This document shows, in pieces, positions 6,371 through 14,673 of a DNA stretch of 15,150 nt. This DNA comes from JABCPE02 sp963517805 (GTDB taxonomy: Bacteria; Bacteroidota; Bacteroidia; Flavobacteriales; Weeksellaceae). The translations under genes and the position numbers were made by a program. The notes under the pieces were generated by a model. It ran no database searches, was not told the origin of the DNA, and worked only from the letters and a program-made list of their open reading frames with translations. The stretch lies in the NCBI GenBank assembly GCA_963517805.1, contig CAUQHD010000020.1, forward strand, positions 1-15,150, in the 5' to 3' direction. Numbering within the stretch: the first letter of the stretch is position 1; every line of letters starts with the position of its first letter.

Positions 6371-8224
6371 ATGAGTGAACTCTTAGGACAGGTTAATTAT
6401 TCGGAAGATAACATCAGAACCCTTGAATGGCAGGAACATATCCGTCTACGACCAGGGATGTACATCGGTAAACTCGGCGATGGTTCCTCAGCGGATGACG
6501 GGATATACATTCTGCTGAAAGAAATCTTGGACAACTCTATTGATGAATTCCGAATGAAAGCCGGAAACAAAATAGAAATCAACATAGATGACAGCAAAGT
6601 GACTATCAGGGACTTTGGGCGAGGGATTCCTCTCGGCAAAGTGGTAGATGCGGTTTCCAAAATGAATACCGGCGGAAAATACGACTCCAAGGCATTCAAA
6701 AAATCTGTGGGGCTCAATGGTGTCGGAACAAAAGCCGTGAACGCTCTTTCAGATTATTTCAAGGTAAAATCTATACGAGATGGAAAATCAAAAACTGCCG
6801 AGTTTTCAAGGGGAAATATTCTTCAAAATCACGAAGAAATAGAAGATAAGGATAAAAACGGAACTGAAATCACTTTCGTTCCTGACCATGAAATTTTCAT
6901 TAACTTCAAATTCAGAAAAGAATATATTGAGCGGATGCTCAGGAATTATGCCTATCTGAACCCAGGACTGAAAATTATTTTCAACGGGGAAACTTTTTTC
7001 TCTGAAAATGGACTTAAAGACCTGCTTCAGGAAGAATTAGAGGGAGACATCCTCTACCCTATCATCCACCTCAAAGATGATGATATAGAGGTGGCTATCA
7101 CTCATTCCGACAAATCCCAGACGGAAACTTATTTCTCTTTTGTCAATGGGCAGAACACCACTCAGGGGGGAACGCACCTCAATGCCTTTCGGGAGGCTTA
7201 TGTAAAGACCATCCGAGAGTTTTTCAATAAAAACTTTGATGCTTCGGATATTAGAAAATCCATCATTGCAGCGATTTCCATCAATGTAGAAGAACCTGTT
7301 TTTGAATCCCAGACGAAAACAAAATTAGGTTCAAACGAAATAGGTCCTAATGGCCCTACAATACGGACTTTCGTTATTGATTTTCTGAAAAATAAGTTGG
7401 ATAATTTTCTCCATCAAAATCCAGAAACTGCCGAAGCCATCCAAAGAAAAATTTTGGTCTCTGAAAGAGAAAGAAAGGAACTTTCGGGCATCCAAAAATT
7501 AGCAAGAGAAAGGGCTAAAAAAGTTTCGCTTCACAATAAAAAACTGAGAGACTGCCGCCAGCATTACAACGACCAAAAAGCGGAAAGAAAAGCTGAAACG
7601 ATGATTTTCATTACCGAAGGAGATTCTGCATCTGGCTCCATCACAAAGAGCAGAGATGTTGAAACTCAGGCTGTTTTTTCACTGAAGGGTAAACCGCTGA
7701 ACTGCTATGGTTTAACAAAGAAAATAGTTTATGAAAACGAGGAATTCAACCTGCTCCAAGCGGCATTAAACATTGAAGAAAGTTTGGAAGACCTCAGATA
7801 CAATCATGTCATCATCGCTACCGATGCCGATGTAGATGGTATGCACATCAGACTTCTGATGATTACTTTCTTCCTGCAATTCTTCCCTGATGTGATTAAA
7901 AATGGGCATTTGTACATTCTCCAAACGCCTCTGTTCAGGGTAAGAAACAAGAAAGAAACCCGCTACTGCTACACAGAAACAGAGCGAATAAAGGCTCTGA
8001 ATGAATTAGGAAAAAATCCTGAAATAACGAGATTTAAAGGACTTGGAGAGATTTCCCCAGAAGAATTTAAACATTTTATTGGGAAAGATATCCGCCTTGA
8101 GCCTGTGGTTATAGGGAAAGATACTACCATAGACCAGCTTCTGGAATTCTACATGGGCAAAAACACCCCTGATAGACAGCAGTTTATCTTAGAAAATCTA
8201 GTAATAGAAGATGCTGATATTTAA
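6371..8224 (+). CDS. parE: DNA topoisomerase IV subunit B (ParE)
   Basis: The 617-residue ATPase subunit pairs with ParC to decatenate sister chromosomes and relax supercoils. The GHKL ATP site is clear: EILDNSIDE at 51-59 (E51 general base, N55 for magnesium), DFGRGIP at 81-87 and GLNGVGTKA at 114-122. The transducer QTK lysine is K316 in FESQTKTK. The TOPRIM domain shows FITEGDSASGS at 413-423 and ATDADVDGMHIR at 483-494, followed by RFKGLGEI. The length of about 620 residues and the pairing with parC downstream favour ParE over GyrB, which is also present in all Bacteroidota and is generally longer. It is the first gene of the operon; the next gene starts 12 bases after its stop. No key residue is missing. 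Confidence 0.95.
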   Translation: MSELLGQVNYSEDNIRTLEWQEHIRLRPGMYIGKLGDGSSADDGIYILLKEILDNSIDEFRMKAGNKIEINIDDSKVTIRDFGRGIPLGKVVDAVSKMNTGGKYDSKAFKKSVGLNGVGTKAVNALSDYFKVKSIRDGKSKTAEFSRGNILQNHEEIEDKDKNGTEITFVPDHEIFINFKFRKEYIERMLRNYAYLNPGLKIIFNGETFFSENGLKDLLQEELEGDILYPIIHLKDDDIEVAITHSDKSQTETYFSFVNGQNTTQGGTHLNAFREAYVKTIREFFNKNFDASDIRKSIIAAISINVEEPVFESQTKTKLGSNEIGPNGPTIRTFVIDFLKNKLDNFLHQNPETAEAIQRKILVSERERKELSGIQKLARERAKKVSLHNKKLRDCRQHYNDQKAERKAETMIFITEGDSASGSITKSRDVETQAVFSLKGKPLNCYGLTKKIVYENEEFNLLQAALNIEESLEDLRYNHVIIATDADVDGMHIRLLMITFFLQFFPDVIKNGHLYILQTPLFRVRNKKETRYCYTETERIKALNELGKNPEITRFKGLGEISPEEFKHFIGKDIRLEPVVIGKDTTIDQLLEFYMGKNTPDRQQFILENLVIEDADI

Positions 8225-8236
8225 AAATTAAAATAA

Positions 8237-8728
8237 ATGAGACTTACCAACAAAAACAAAGCTCCGCTGTATAATTTTACTTTGACTTTCGCTACGCTAT
8301 GTCTTATAATCGGCTGTATGATGTCTTTTCTAAATATCATCAAACTTCCTGTTTTTGGGAAAATGGCGAGTACATCGCTTATTCTTTTAGGAGCGGCTAT
8401 TTACATTATCCTCTATCTGCGCGGCAGGCAAATTTTTGAATACGACAGCGATGGTGAAGCTCTCAATTTCAGAAATTACAGCATAATTCCTTTTTTAGGA
8501 AGAGAGGCAAGAGATGAATTCCCTAAATACAAACTGATTTCTTTTGATATTACTGATGCTGTTCTGTTCAAAAAACTTCACATAAAAATAACGAGCAGGA
8601 AAAAAAATGAAATTGTCCTAAAGTACGATATTTCCTACCTTACAAGCAGTGAAATAAGGGATTTAAAACTTTCTTTACAACGAACAATAAAAGCCAATAA
8701 AGAAAACACCGATAACGACGATAGATAG
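8237..8728 (+). CDS. Small two-helix membrane protein of unknown function
   Basis: I do not recognise this 163-residue protein. It has two probable membrane helices near residues 14-35 (LTFATLCLIIGCMMSFLNI) and 42-60 (STSLILLGAAIYIILYL). A C-terminal soluble part of about 100 residues follows, beginning YDSDGEALNF; it is rich in strands and ends in a charged helix (RDLKLSLQRTIKANK). A helix pair followed by a strand-rich domain recalls bacterial PH-like (bPH) membrane proteins, but that is only a guess. It sits 12 bases after parE and one base before the DUF389 gene, inside the topoisomerase IV operon, so it should be made together with both subunits. No catalytic motif is visible. Confidence 0.8.
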   Translation: MRLTNKNKAPLYNFTLTFATLCLIIGCMMSFLNIIKLPVFGKMASTSLILLGAAIYIILYLRGRQIFEYDSDGEALNFRNYSIIPFLGREARDEFPKYKLISFDITDAVLFKKLHIKITSRKKNEIVLKYDISYLTSSEIRDLKLSLQRTIKANKENTDNDDR

Positions 8729-8729
8729 C

Positions 8730-10019
8730 ATGAAACGACATAATTTATTTAACCTACACGAGGGAGAAGAAAAACAAGACAAGGTTTTACAAGATGTCTT
8801 AAAAAACATTTCATTCAAAGGTGCTAATCTTTGGATTTTAGCTTGTGCTATATTCATTGCATCTATTGGTCTGAATGTCAATTCTACAGCTGTGATTATC
8901 GGCGCCATGCTGATTTCTCCACTTATGGGACCTATCGTAGGAATTGGGGTTGCCCTTGCCATTTATGATTTAACTCTTCTAAAAAAATCAGGAAAAAACC
9001 TACTTACAGCTACTATCGTAAGCCTTTTAGTCTCTGCGATTTACTTTACTCTCAGTCCCTTTAAAGAGGCTCAGTCTGAGATTTTAGCCAGAACATCACC
9101 TAATATTTATGATGTTTTGATTGCTTTCATTGGTGGAATTGTAGGAATAATTTCCATCACCCGTGTAGAAAAAGGAAACCCTATCCCTGGGGTAGCTATT
9201 GCCACAGCGCTTATGCCGCCTCTTTGTACGGCAGGTTTTGGGCTGGCAACTTTCAATTTTAAATTTTTTGCTGGAGCTTTATATTTATATTCTATCAACT
9301 GCTTCTTCATCGCCATTGCTACATTTACTATTGTTAAATTTCTTAAATACAAACCTGTTTCTACTCAGGACGAAAAATTTGACAGAAAAGTAAAATATTC
9401 CATTTATATTTTGTTTACTATTATGATTATTCCAAGTATTTTCTTGGCTTATCGTCTCATTAGTGATAATAAATACACCAAAAATGTAGAAAATTTCATC
9501 AAAAACGAATTTACAGACAGAGGGCACACGGTGATTTATAAGAAAATAAACAAAAATGAAACACCAAAAACCATAGAATTGGTTTTACTAAATCAACGCA
9601 TGGACAGTATTGAAATTCAAGCGCTTAACAAAAAACTTTCTGACACTTATGAAATCAAGGATACAAAACTCTTGATAAAAAATAATTCATCTAATCTAAA
9701 AAGTGAAATTTTAGCGGAAATCAACCAGCAAAATAAGGATTTCTCTGAAAAAGATATCATCATCCAAAACCTTACTTCGGAACTGAATGAATACAAATTT
9801 GATGACCGACAGCTCATCAAAGAACTTAGAATCATTTTCCCAGAGGTAGAAAATATATCTATCGGAAAACTAAACAGTTACGAAAAAGATTCGCGTAAAC
9901 AGGAAAATACCGTCCTCTACCAGATCAAAGAAAAAGAGAAGCTGGATGAAGAAAAGCTGAAAAAGTGGCTTCAAACTAAGCTAAACGACCAAAATATCAG
10001 ACTGATAAACACAAAATAA
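8730..10019 (+). CDS. DUF389-family integral membrane protein (TIGR00341-like)
   Basis: This 429-residue protein has the conserved DUF389 core of paired helices: IASIGLNVNSTAVIIGAM at 43-60, then LISPLMGPIVGIGVALAIYD, IAFIGGIVGIISITRVEKGN at 131-150 and PIPGVAIATALMPPLC at 151-166. About six helices are followed by a further helix near 223-243 and a C-terminal soluble region of about 180 residues. That region is Lys/Glu-rich with coiled-coil character around 310-350 (LAEINQQNKDFSEKDI). DUF389 proteins are widespread membrane proteins with no firmly established activity; transport has been suggested. The ATG begins one base after the preceding stop, and parC begins immediately after its own stop. 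Nothing in the sequence explains a link to DNA topology. Confidence 0.88.
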   Translation: MKRHNLFNLHEGEEKQDKVLQDVLKNISFKGANLWILACAIFIASIGLNVNSTAVIIGAMLISPLMGPIVGIGVALAIYDLTLLKKSGKNLLTATIVSLLVSAIYFTLSPFKEAQSEILARTSPNIYDVLIAFIGGIVGIISITRVEKGNPIPGVAIATALMPPLCTAGFGLATFNFKFFAGALYLYSINCFFIAIATFTIVKFLKYKPVSTQDEKFDRKVKYSIYILFTIMIIPSIFLAYRLISDNKYTKNVENFIKNEFTDRGHTVIYKKINKNETPKTIELVLLNQRMDSIEIQALNKKLSDTYEIKDTKLLIKNNSSNLKSEILAEINQQNKDFSEKDIIIQNLTSELNEYKFDDRQLIKELRIIFPEVENISIGKLNSYEKDSRKQENTVLYQIKEKEKLDEEKLKKWLQTKLNDQNIRLINTK

Positions 10020-12572
10020 ATGCAAGAAAACGAACATAAAGAAGAAACTTTAAAAAAAATATCTGGGCTGTATCAAGATTGGTTTCTTGATTATGCCTCT
10101 TATGTAATTTTGGACCGTGCCATTCCATCTGTTTATGATGGTTTTAAGCCTGTTCAGCGCCGTATCATGCATTCTATGCGCGAGCTGGAAGATGGAAGAT
10201 ACAACAAGGTGGCAAACATCGTGGGAAACACCATGAAATATCACCCGCATGGGGATGCCTCCATCACGGATGCCATGGTGCAGATTGGTCAAAAAGAACT
10301 CCTGATAGACACTCAAGGAAACTGGGGAAACATCTACACGGGAGACTCGGCAGCGGCAGCAAGATACATCGAAGCGAGACTTACACCTTTCGCTTTGGAG
10401 GTGGTTTTTAACCCTAAAACTACGGAATGGGTAAAATCCTATGACGGAAGAAACAACGAGCCTGTGGACCTTCCTGTGAAGTTCCCGCTGCTCCTTGCGC
10501 AGGGCGTGGAAGGTATCGGTGTGGGGCTTTCTACTAAGATTATGCCTCACAATTTCAATGAGTTACTGGATGCTTCTATTCTTTATCTAAAAGGAAAAAG
10601 TTTCCAGCTTTACCCTGATTTCCTTACGGCAGGACTTCTGGATGTTTCCAACTATAACGATGGAAAACGAGGCGGAAAAATCCGTGCAAGAGCCAGAATT
10701 ATCCAAAAAGACAAAAACACTCTATGTATCACAGAGTTACCTTTTTCTAAAAATACAGGTGACCTGATTGACAGCATTTTAAAGGCTAACGAAAAGGGCA
10801 AAATCAAAATCAAAAAAATAGAGGACAATACTTCTGATGAAGTAGAAATTAATATCTTACTGGCTAATGATGTTTCACCAGATATGATGATAGATGCTCT
10901 CTATGCTTTCACGGACTGCGAGGTTTCTATTTCTCCGAATGCCTGTGTAATTGTGGGTGACAAGCCGATGTTTCTTTCGGTTTCGGAAATACTGAAATAC
11001 AACACAGACCACACGGTTTCTCTTCTGAAAAAAGAGCTGGAAATAGAACTGCACGAACTTCAGGAAAAATGGCATTTTGCGAGTTTAGAAAAAATCTTCA
11101 TCGAGAATGAAATTTACCAAGAAATCAAAGGTAAAACCAGCAAAGAGGAAGTTTATTCGGCGATTGACAAAGCTTTAAAGCCATTTATCAAAAACCTTAT
11201 GCGTGAGGTAGTTACGGAGGACATTGCCCGACTGACGGAACTTCCTTTCATGAGAATTTCGCGCTATGACAGAGATAAAGCACTTGAAAACATCACGGCA
11301 CTGGAGGACAGAATGAAGCAGGTGAAACATGATTTGGAAAACTTGGTGAATTACGCCATAAATTATTTCCAAAACATTCAGAAAAAATATGGAAAAGACA
11401 AGCCTCGCCGTACGGAAATTCGTGTTTTTGACAACATAGATGCGACCAATGTAGCGGTAGCAAACGAAAAATTCTACATCAACAGAGCCGAAGGATTCAT
11501 CGGAACTTCGCTCAAAAAAGATGAATATGTTTTTGACTGTTCAGATTTAGATGACATCATCACTTTCCGAAAAGATGGAACAATGCAGGTTACCAAAGTG
11601 GAAGCGAAAACCTTCATCGGAAAAGATATTCTGCATGTAGGCGTTTGGAAAAAGAACGACAAACGAACCGTTTATAACATGGTCTACCGCGAGGGAAAAG
11701 ACGGCCCATATTACATGAAAAGGTTCTCGGTAACGGGAGTTATCCGAAATAACGAGTATAAACTTGCTTCTGATGTAAAAGGCTCTGAAGTGCTATATTT
11801 TTCTGCAAATCCAAATGGAGAGGCTGAAATCATCAGTGTTTTACTAAAACCAAGTGCCAGAATCAGAAAAAACAGAATCGATATAGATTTCTCTGATTTA
11901 GCGATAAAAGGGCGTGATTCCAAAGGAAATCTCGTAACAAAATATGCCGTTAAAAAAATAGAACTAAAAGAAGAGGGCATCTCCACGCTGGCTCCGAGAA
12001 AAATTTGGTTTGATGAGAGCGTAAGAAGACTGAATGTAGAGGGCAGAGGAGTTCTGCTCGGAAGTTTCAAAGGAGATGATAAAATCCTGACTATCAACAC
12101 AAAAGGAGAAGCAAAACTGATTTCATTTGACCTAATGAATCGTTTTGATGATGATTATCTGATTTTGGAAAAATGGCATCCAGAACAGGCTGTTTCGTGC
12201 ATTTATTATGACGGCGAAAAGGATATTTATTTCATCAAACGATTTTTATTAGAAAACACGGCTAATATTCAGAACTTTATGCCGAGTGAACATCCTAAAT
12301 CCTTCATAGAATTTGTAGGAACCAGCGATGGCTGCACAGCGGAAATTATCTTTGCAAAAGATAAAAACGGAAAGGAAAAAGAGCCAGAAATCATTGATAT
12401 TGATGACTTTATCTCCATAAAAGGAATAAAAGCAATGGGAAATCAGTTCGTGAAAGAGAAAATAAAATCTATAAATATCACAATTCCAGAACCGAAGGAA
12501 GAGGAAGAAGAACCTGTACATCAGGAAGAGACAGATATTCCAGAAGATGGAGTGATAGGAGAATTATTTTAA
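10020..12572 (+). CDS. parC: DNA topoisomerase IV subunit A (ParC)
   Basis: The 850-residue breakage-reunion subunit makes a tetramer with ParE. The winged-helix region is typical: YASYVILDRAIPSVYDGFKPVQRRI at about 25-49 and KYHPHGDASITDAM at 73-86. The catalytic tyrosine is Y116 in AARYIEARL, preceded by GNWGNIYTGDSAAA. The coiled-coil and tower region runs from about 330 to 480. The C-terminal part (about 500-820) has the diverged beta-propeller repeats seen in Bacteroidota ParC, and the tail is very acidic (EPKEEEEEPVHQEETD). The quinolone-determining region around residues 70-85 has an Asp-Ala-Ser-Ile run, so the usual Ser is present (S81). The gene starts directly at the DUF389 stop (zero gap), implying coupled translation, and is followed by the rhomboid gene after 14 bases. 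Confidence 0.95.
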   Translation: MQENEHKEETLKKISGLYQDWFLDYASYVILDRAIPSVYDGFKPVQRRIMHSMRELEDGRYNKVANIVGNTMKYHPHGDASITDAMVQIGQKELLIDTQGNWGNIYTGDSAAAARYIEARLTPFALEVVFNPKTTEWVKSYDGRNNEPVDLPVKFPLLLAQGVEGIGVGLSTKIMPHNFNELLDASILYLKGKSFQLYPDFLTAGLLDVSNYNDGKRGGKIRARARIIQKDKNTLCITELPFSKNTGDLIDSILKANEKGKIKIKKIEDNTSDEVEINILLANDVSPDMMIDALYAFTDCEVSISPNACVIVGDKPMFLSVSEILKYNTDHTVSLLKKELEIELHELQEKWHFASLEKIFIENEIYQEIKGKTSKEEVYSAIDKALKPFIKNLMREVVTEDIARLTELPFMRISRYDRDKALENITALEDRMKQVKHDLENLVNYAINYFQNIQKKYGKDKPRRTEIRVFDNIDATNVAVANEKFYINRAEGFIGTSLKKDEYVFDCSDLDDIITFRKDGTMQVTKVEAKTFIGKDILHVGVWKKNDKRTVYNMVYREGKDGPYYMKRFSVTGVIRNNEYKLASDVKGSEVLYFSANPNGEAEIISVLLKPSARIRKNRIDIDFSDLAIKGRDSKGNLVTKYAVKKIELKEEGISTLAPRKIWFDESVRRLNVEGRGVLLGSFKGDDKILTINTKGEAKLISFDLMNRFDDDYLILEKWHPEQAVSCIYYDGEKDIYFIKRFLLENTANIQNFMPSEHPKSFIEFVGTSDGCTAEIIFAKDKNGKEKEPEIIDIDDFISIKGIKAMGNQFVKEKIKSINITIPEPKEEEEEPVHQEETDIPEDGVIGELF

Positions 12573-12586
12573 AACATTAAAAAACA

Positions 12587-13228
12587 ATGTTTCCAATAGC
12601 TCTATTTGTCATCATTATCACGATTGCGATAAGTTATAAAGGCATAGAAGACAAAAGCTTTTTTGAAAAATATAAGTTCAATATCTCAATGATAAAAACC
12701 CGAAAAGAATATATTCGGGTGTTGTCATCGGGATTTCTACATGCAGACTTTATTCATTTGTTTTTCAACATGTTATCTTTATACCTATTTCAGGGAATTG
12801 TAGTTTTTTTCTTTGGCAATTTTGGGTTTATTTCTATTTATTTAGGTTCTCTGCTTTTAGGAAATTTACTGAGTTTTTACATTTATAGAAATCGGTATTG
12901 GTACTCTGCTGTAGGCGCATCAGGGGCGGTTTCCGGCATAATTTTTTCAGCTATTGCGGTCGCTCCAAATGAAATAGAAATCAATTTCTTGCCAGGATGG
13001 GTTTTTGGAACTTTATACTTCGGATATTCTGTTTATATGATGCTTTACCCTAAACAATGGGACAATAGTGGGCATTCTGCCCATTTGGGCGGAGCTGTTT
13101 TTGGATTGATTTTTGTGGCAGTTCATTCTCCTTTAGCGTTCATTACGAACTGGCCTTATCTCACTGCGATGTCCCTCCCGCTGGGCTATATGGTGTATAG
13201 AATTTTCATTAAAAAAGATAAATTTTAG
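12587..13228 (+). CDS. Rhomboid-family intramembrane serine protease
   Basis: The protein is 213 residues with six probable membrane helices. HADFIHLFFNM at 52-62 is the rhomboid HxxxxHxxxN signature of helix 2. The catalytic serine is S112 in GASGAVSG (110-117), and the catalytic histidine is H166 in GHSAHLGGA (162-170). All key residues are present, so it should be active. Rhomboids cut membrane-spanning segments of substrate proteins; the substrate here is unknown. It starts 14 bases after parC with no terminator between and is probably the last gene of the operon. No strong terminator is seen after it, and the ssrA promoter begins about 30 bases downstream. Confidence 0.92.
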   Translation: MFPIALFVIIITIAISYKGIEDKSFFEKYKFNISMIKTRKEYIRVLSSGFLHADFIHLFFNMLSLYLFQGIVVFFFGNFGFISIYLGSLLLGNLLSFYIYRNRYWYSAVGASGAVSGIIFSAIAVAPNEIEINFLPGWVFGTLYFGYSVYMMLYPKQWDNSGHSAHLGGAVFGLIFVAVHSPLAFITNWPYLTAMSLPLGYMVYRIFIKKDKF

Positions 13229-13259
13229 CTTAAATTTTATTTATTCAATAATAATTCTA

Positions 13260-13267
13260 TAAATTTG
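13260..13267 (+). promoter_or_regulatory. Candidate -7 box of ssrA
   Basis: TAAATTTG matches TAnnTTTG and lies 16 bases before the mature tmRNA 5' end, a reasonable distance for a short trimmed leader. The -33 element is poor; only A/T-rich sequence is seen there. Confidence 0.5.
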
Positions 13268-13282
13268 CAAAATTATATCCAC

Positions 13283-13678
13283 GGGGCTGACTGGTTTCGA
13301 CAGCAAGACCAATGGGTAAATAAGCATGCAGAGAACCGTAGCGCGATCTCTTTAATCCCTTGCTACAAATTTTAACTGGCAACGAAGAGTATGCTCTTGC
13401 TGCTTAATCCGAAGTATAGTAAGATTAGCGTTTTTCCCGAAGTATAGTAAGGAAACAAGATGTCTCACGGAAGCTCCGTTCTGCGGCGTCCGATTCTGGG
13501 GCATAGGAAATGCAGAAATAAGCCTTTGGGAGCTTCGACCAAAGGACGAAAATTTAGAAGATAAGCATAAAGTTGGGTGTTTGTTCTCTGCTTTGTGTCG
13601 AAAAATAATAACAAAATAAGCATGTAGAAAGTTTATTTGTTGCTTGTTTGGACGAGGGTTCGAATCCCTCCAGCTCCA
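13283..13678 (+). ncRNA. ssrA: Transfer-messenger RNA (tmRNA)
   Basis: tmRNA with SmpB frees ribosomes stalled on broken mRNAs and tags the product for proteolysis. The 5' end GGGGCTGACTGGTTTCGACAG pairs with CAGCTCC near the 3' end, and GAGGGTTCGAATCCCTC forms the T-arm. The terminal CCA is not encoded (ACAA follows CAGCTCC), so it would be added later. Pseudoknot 1 is visible: GAGA 13331-13334 with TCTC 13347-13350, and GTAGC 13338-13342 with GCTAC 13362-13366. The tag frame runs from GGC 13378 to TAA 13405-13407 and reads GNEEYALAA, with the usual ALAA end. After the tag, two hairpins (13406-13426 and 13433-13455) carry the same 13-base loop. The gene is on the same strand as the topoisomerase IV operon but has its own promoter. 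Confidence 0.95.
13378..13407 (+). other. tmRNA proteolysis-tag reading frame (GNEEYALAA, stop TAA)
   Basis: This is the resume codon GGC followed by AAC GAA GAG TAT GCT CTT GCT GCT and TAA. The ALAA end is the signal read by ClpXP-type proteases. The resume position is inferred from alignment with known tmRNA tags (the codon before Asn), so the first residue is slightly less certain than the rest. Confidence 0.85.
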
Positions 13679-13694
13679 CAAAATTTGTAATTTG

Positions 13695-13735
13695 CTATAA
13701 ATCAATGTTTTAAAAACAAAGTAAGTGATTTATAG
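13695..13735. repeat. Ten-base perfect inverted repeat just downstream of ssrA
   Basis: CTATAAATCA (13695-13704) is complementary to TGATTTATAG (13726-13735) with a 21-base interior. TAAAAAATAG follows. It could end ssrA transcription as a weak A/T-rich hairpin, or mark a junction of inserted DNA. The stem is A/T-rich and lacks a clean T-run, so the terminator reading is weak. Confidence 0.4.
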
Positions 13736-13788
13736 TAAAAAATAGTAAGTTTTTCATTATCCAACCTCCCTACAAAAATAATAGGATA

Positions 13789-13848
13789 ATGAGTTACGAA
13801 GTAAAAATTCATGCACCAGCAGACTTGCCTAAAAAATGGTTAAAATAA
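13789..13848 (+). pseudogene. Possible gene remnant or tiny frame of 19 codons
   Basis: A short frame, ATG 13789 to TAA 13846-13848, reads MSYEVKIHAPADLPKKWLK. Its composition is protein-like and less A/T-biased than the surrounding bases, as expected of the end of a decayed gene. No upstream continuation in the same frame is seen because stops are close. It may equally be chance. I do not recognise a family. Confidence 0.2.
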
Positions 13849-13867
13849 AACGATAAAAGATAAGATT

Positions 13868-14503
13868 ATGAGAAAAATTTTATTTATTCTATTCGTAATA
13901 GTAATTGTAGCTTGTAAATCTAAAAATGAAGAAATAAAAGAAAAAATAGAAAACAACGGTTTTCATTTTATAAAAACTAATTTTTTAGAATTAAAAAAAT
14001 TAGATGAATCAATAGATGATATAGATAGTATCAAGCTTGTAAAAATAGATAGTATTACAGAAAAAAATAATTTAGCAATACTATATAACAACTTAGGAAA
14101 AGAATTTGACACATACAAAGAAAGAAGTGAAGAAGTTCTAAGTGACCAAAACAAGATATTGAGGGAAATAAAATTATATACATTATTGGAGGATAGAGCA
14201 CTCATGGATATTGCGCGTAAAGATTTTAAAGAATCACAAGAAAAGAGTCAAGTTTTAATTGATTCAATGAAATTGATAGATGAGCAAATGGAACGAATAG
14301 ATGATTTGTATAAAAAAAGTGACTCTACAAAGCTCGTTAATTATAGCGCAAAATTTCTTGTCCAAATACGAAAAAAAGATAGAAGTGTTTTAAAAGATAG
14401 TTTATATTTTTATTTTGACTTAGATGGGAATCCCATAAAAACTATTGACCATGTAAGAACATTAAAGAATAAGTATTCTGCAACAAAGCAAGATTTAAAA
14501 TAG
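13868..14503 (+). CDS. Predicted lipoprotein with coiled-coil character, function unknown
   Basis: This 211-residue protein has a lipoprotein signal peptide, MRKILFILFVIVIVACKS, with the likely lipidated Cys at residue 16. The mature part is highly charged and helical, with coiled-coil-like stretches at about 25-110 and 115-150 (rich in Lys, Glu, Asp, Ile and Leu). A short strand-rich end follows (SLYFYFDLDGNPIKTID). No enzyme motif is seen. Lys and Glu codons are almost all AAA and GAA, and the gene is more A/T-rich than parC or gldD, which may mean foreign origin. It lies about 190 bases after ssrA with no clear promoter, and is followed by a bidirectional terminator shared with the convergent gene. 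I do not recognise the family. Confidence 0.75.
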   Translation: MRKILFILFVIVIVACKSKNEEIKEKIENNGFHFIKTNFLELKKLDESIDDIDSIKLVKIDSITEKNNLAILYNNLGKEFDTYKERSEEVLSDQNKILREIKLYTLLEDRALMDIARKDFKESQEKSQVLIDSMKLIDEQMERIDDLYKKSDSTKLVNYSAKFLVQIRKKDRSVLKDSLYFYFDLDGNPIKTIDHVRTLKNKYSATKQDLK

Positions 14504-14614
14504 TAAAAAACAGTGGTTAAAATGGAAAATAAAAAACATAACTTATTGATATCGTTTTTTTAGCCCCACAACAACACCTGTAAATCAACATATTACAGAA
14601 ACAAAAAAAACTAA

Positions 14615-14650
14615 AATAGGGACTTTTCACGAAGTCCCTATTATTTTTTG
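14615..14650. terminator. Bidirectional intrinsic terminator between convergent genes
   Basis: AATAGGGACTT (14615-14625) pairs perfectly with AAGTCCCTATT (14632-14642) around a six-base loop. On the plus strand it is followed by ATTTTTTG; on the minus strand by TTTAGTTTTTTTTG. It can therefore end both the lipoprotein gene and the minus-strand gene at 14674. Confidence 0.85.
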
Positions 14651-14673
14651 TATAGTATTTAGTTTTAAAGGTT

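Noticed and set aside
13352..13705. Minus-strand frame of 117 codons with the segment LWSWRDSNPRPN
   Set aside because: It is the antisense of ssrA. Such spurious proteins are a known artefact of translating tRNA-like T-arm sequence backwards.
14561..14575. AGCCCCACAACA as a copy of the ssrA 3' end (AGCTCCACAAAA)
   Set aside because: The match is only about ten bases with a mismatch inside, which is too short for an attachment-site duplication.
14523..14670. Frame MENKKHNLLISFF continuing, after a one-base shift in a run of seven T, to about 14670
   Set aside because: The continuation overlaps a perfect terminator stem-loop and matches no family, so a frameshifted gene is not supported.
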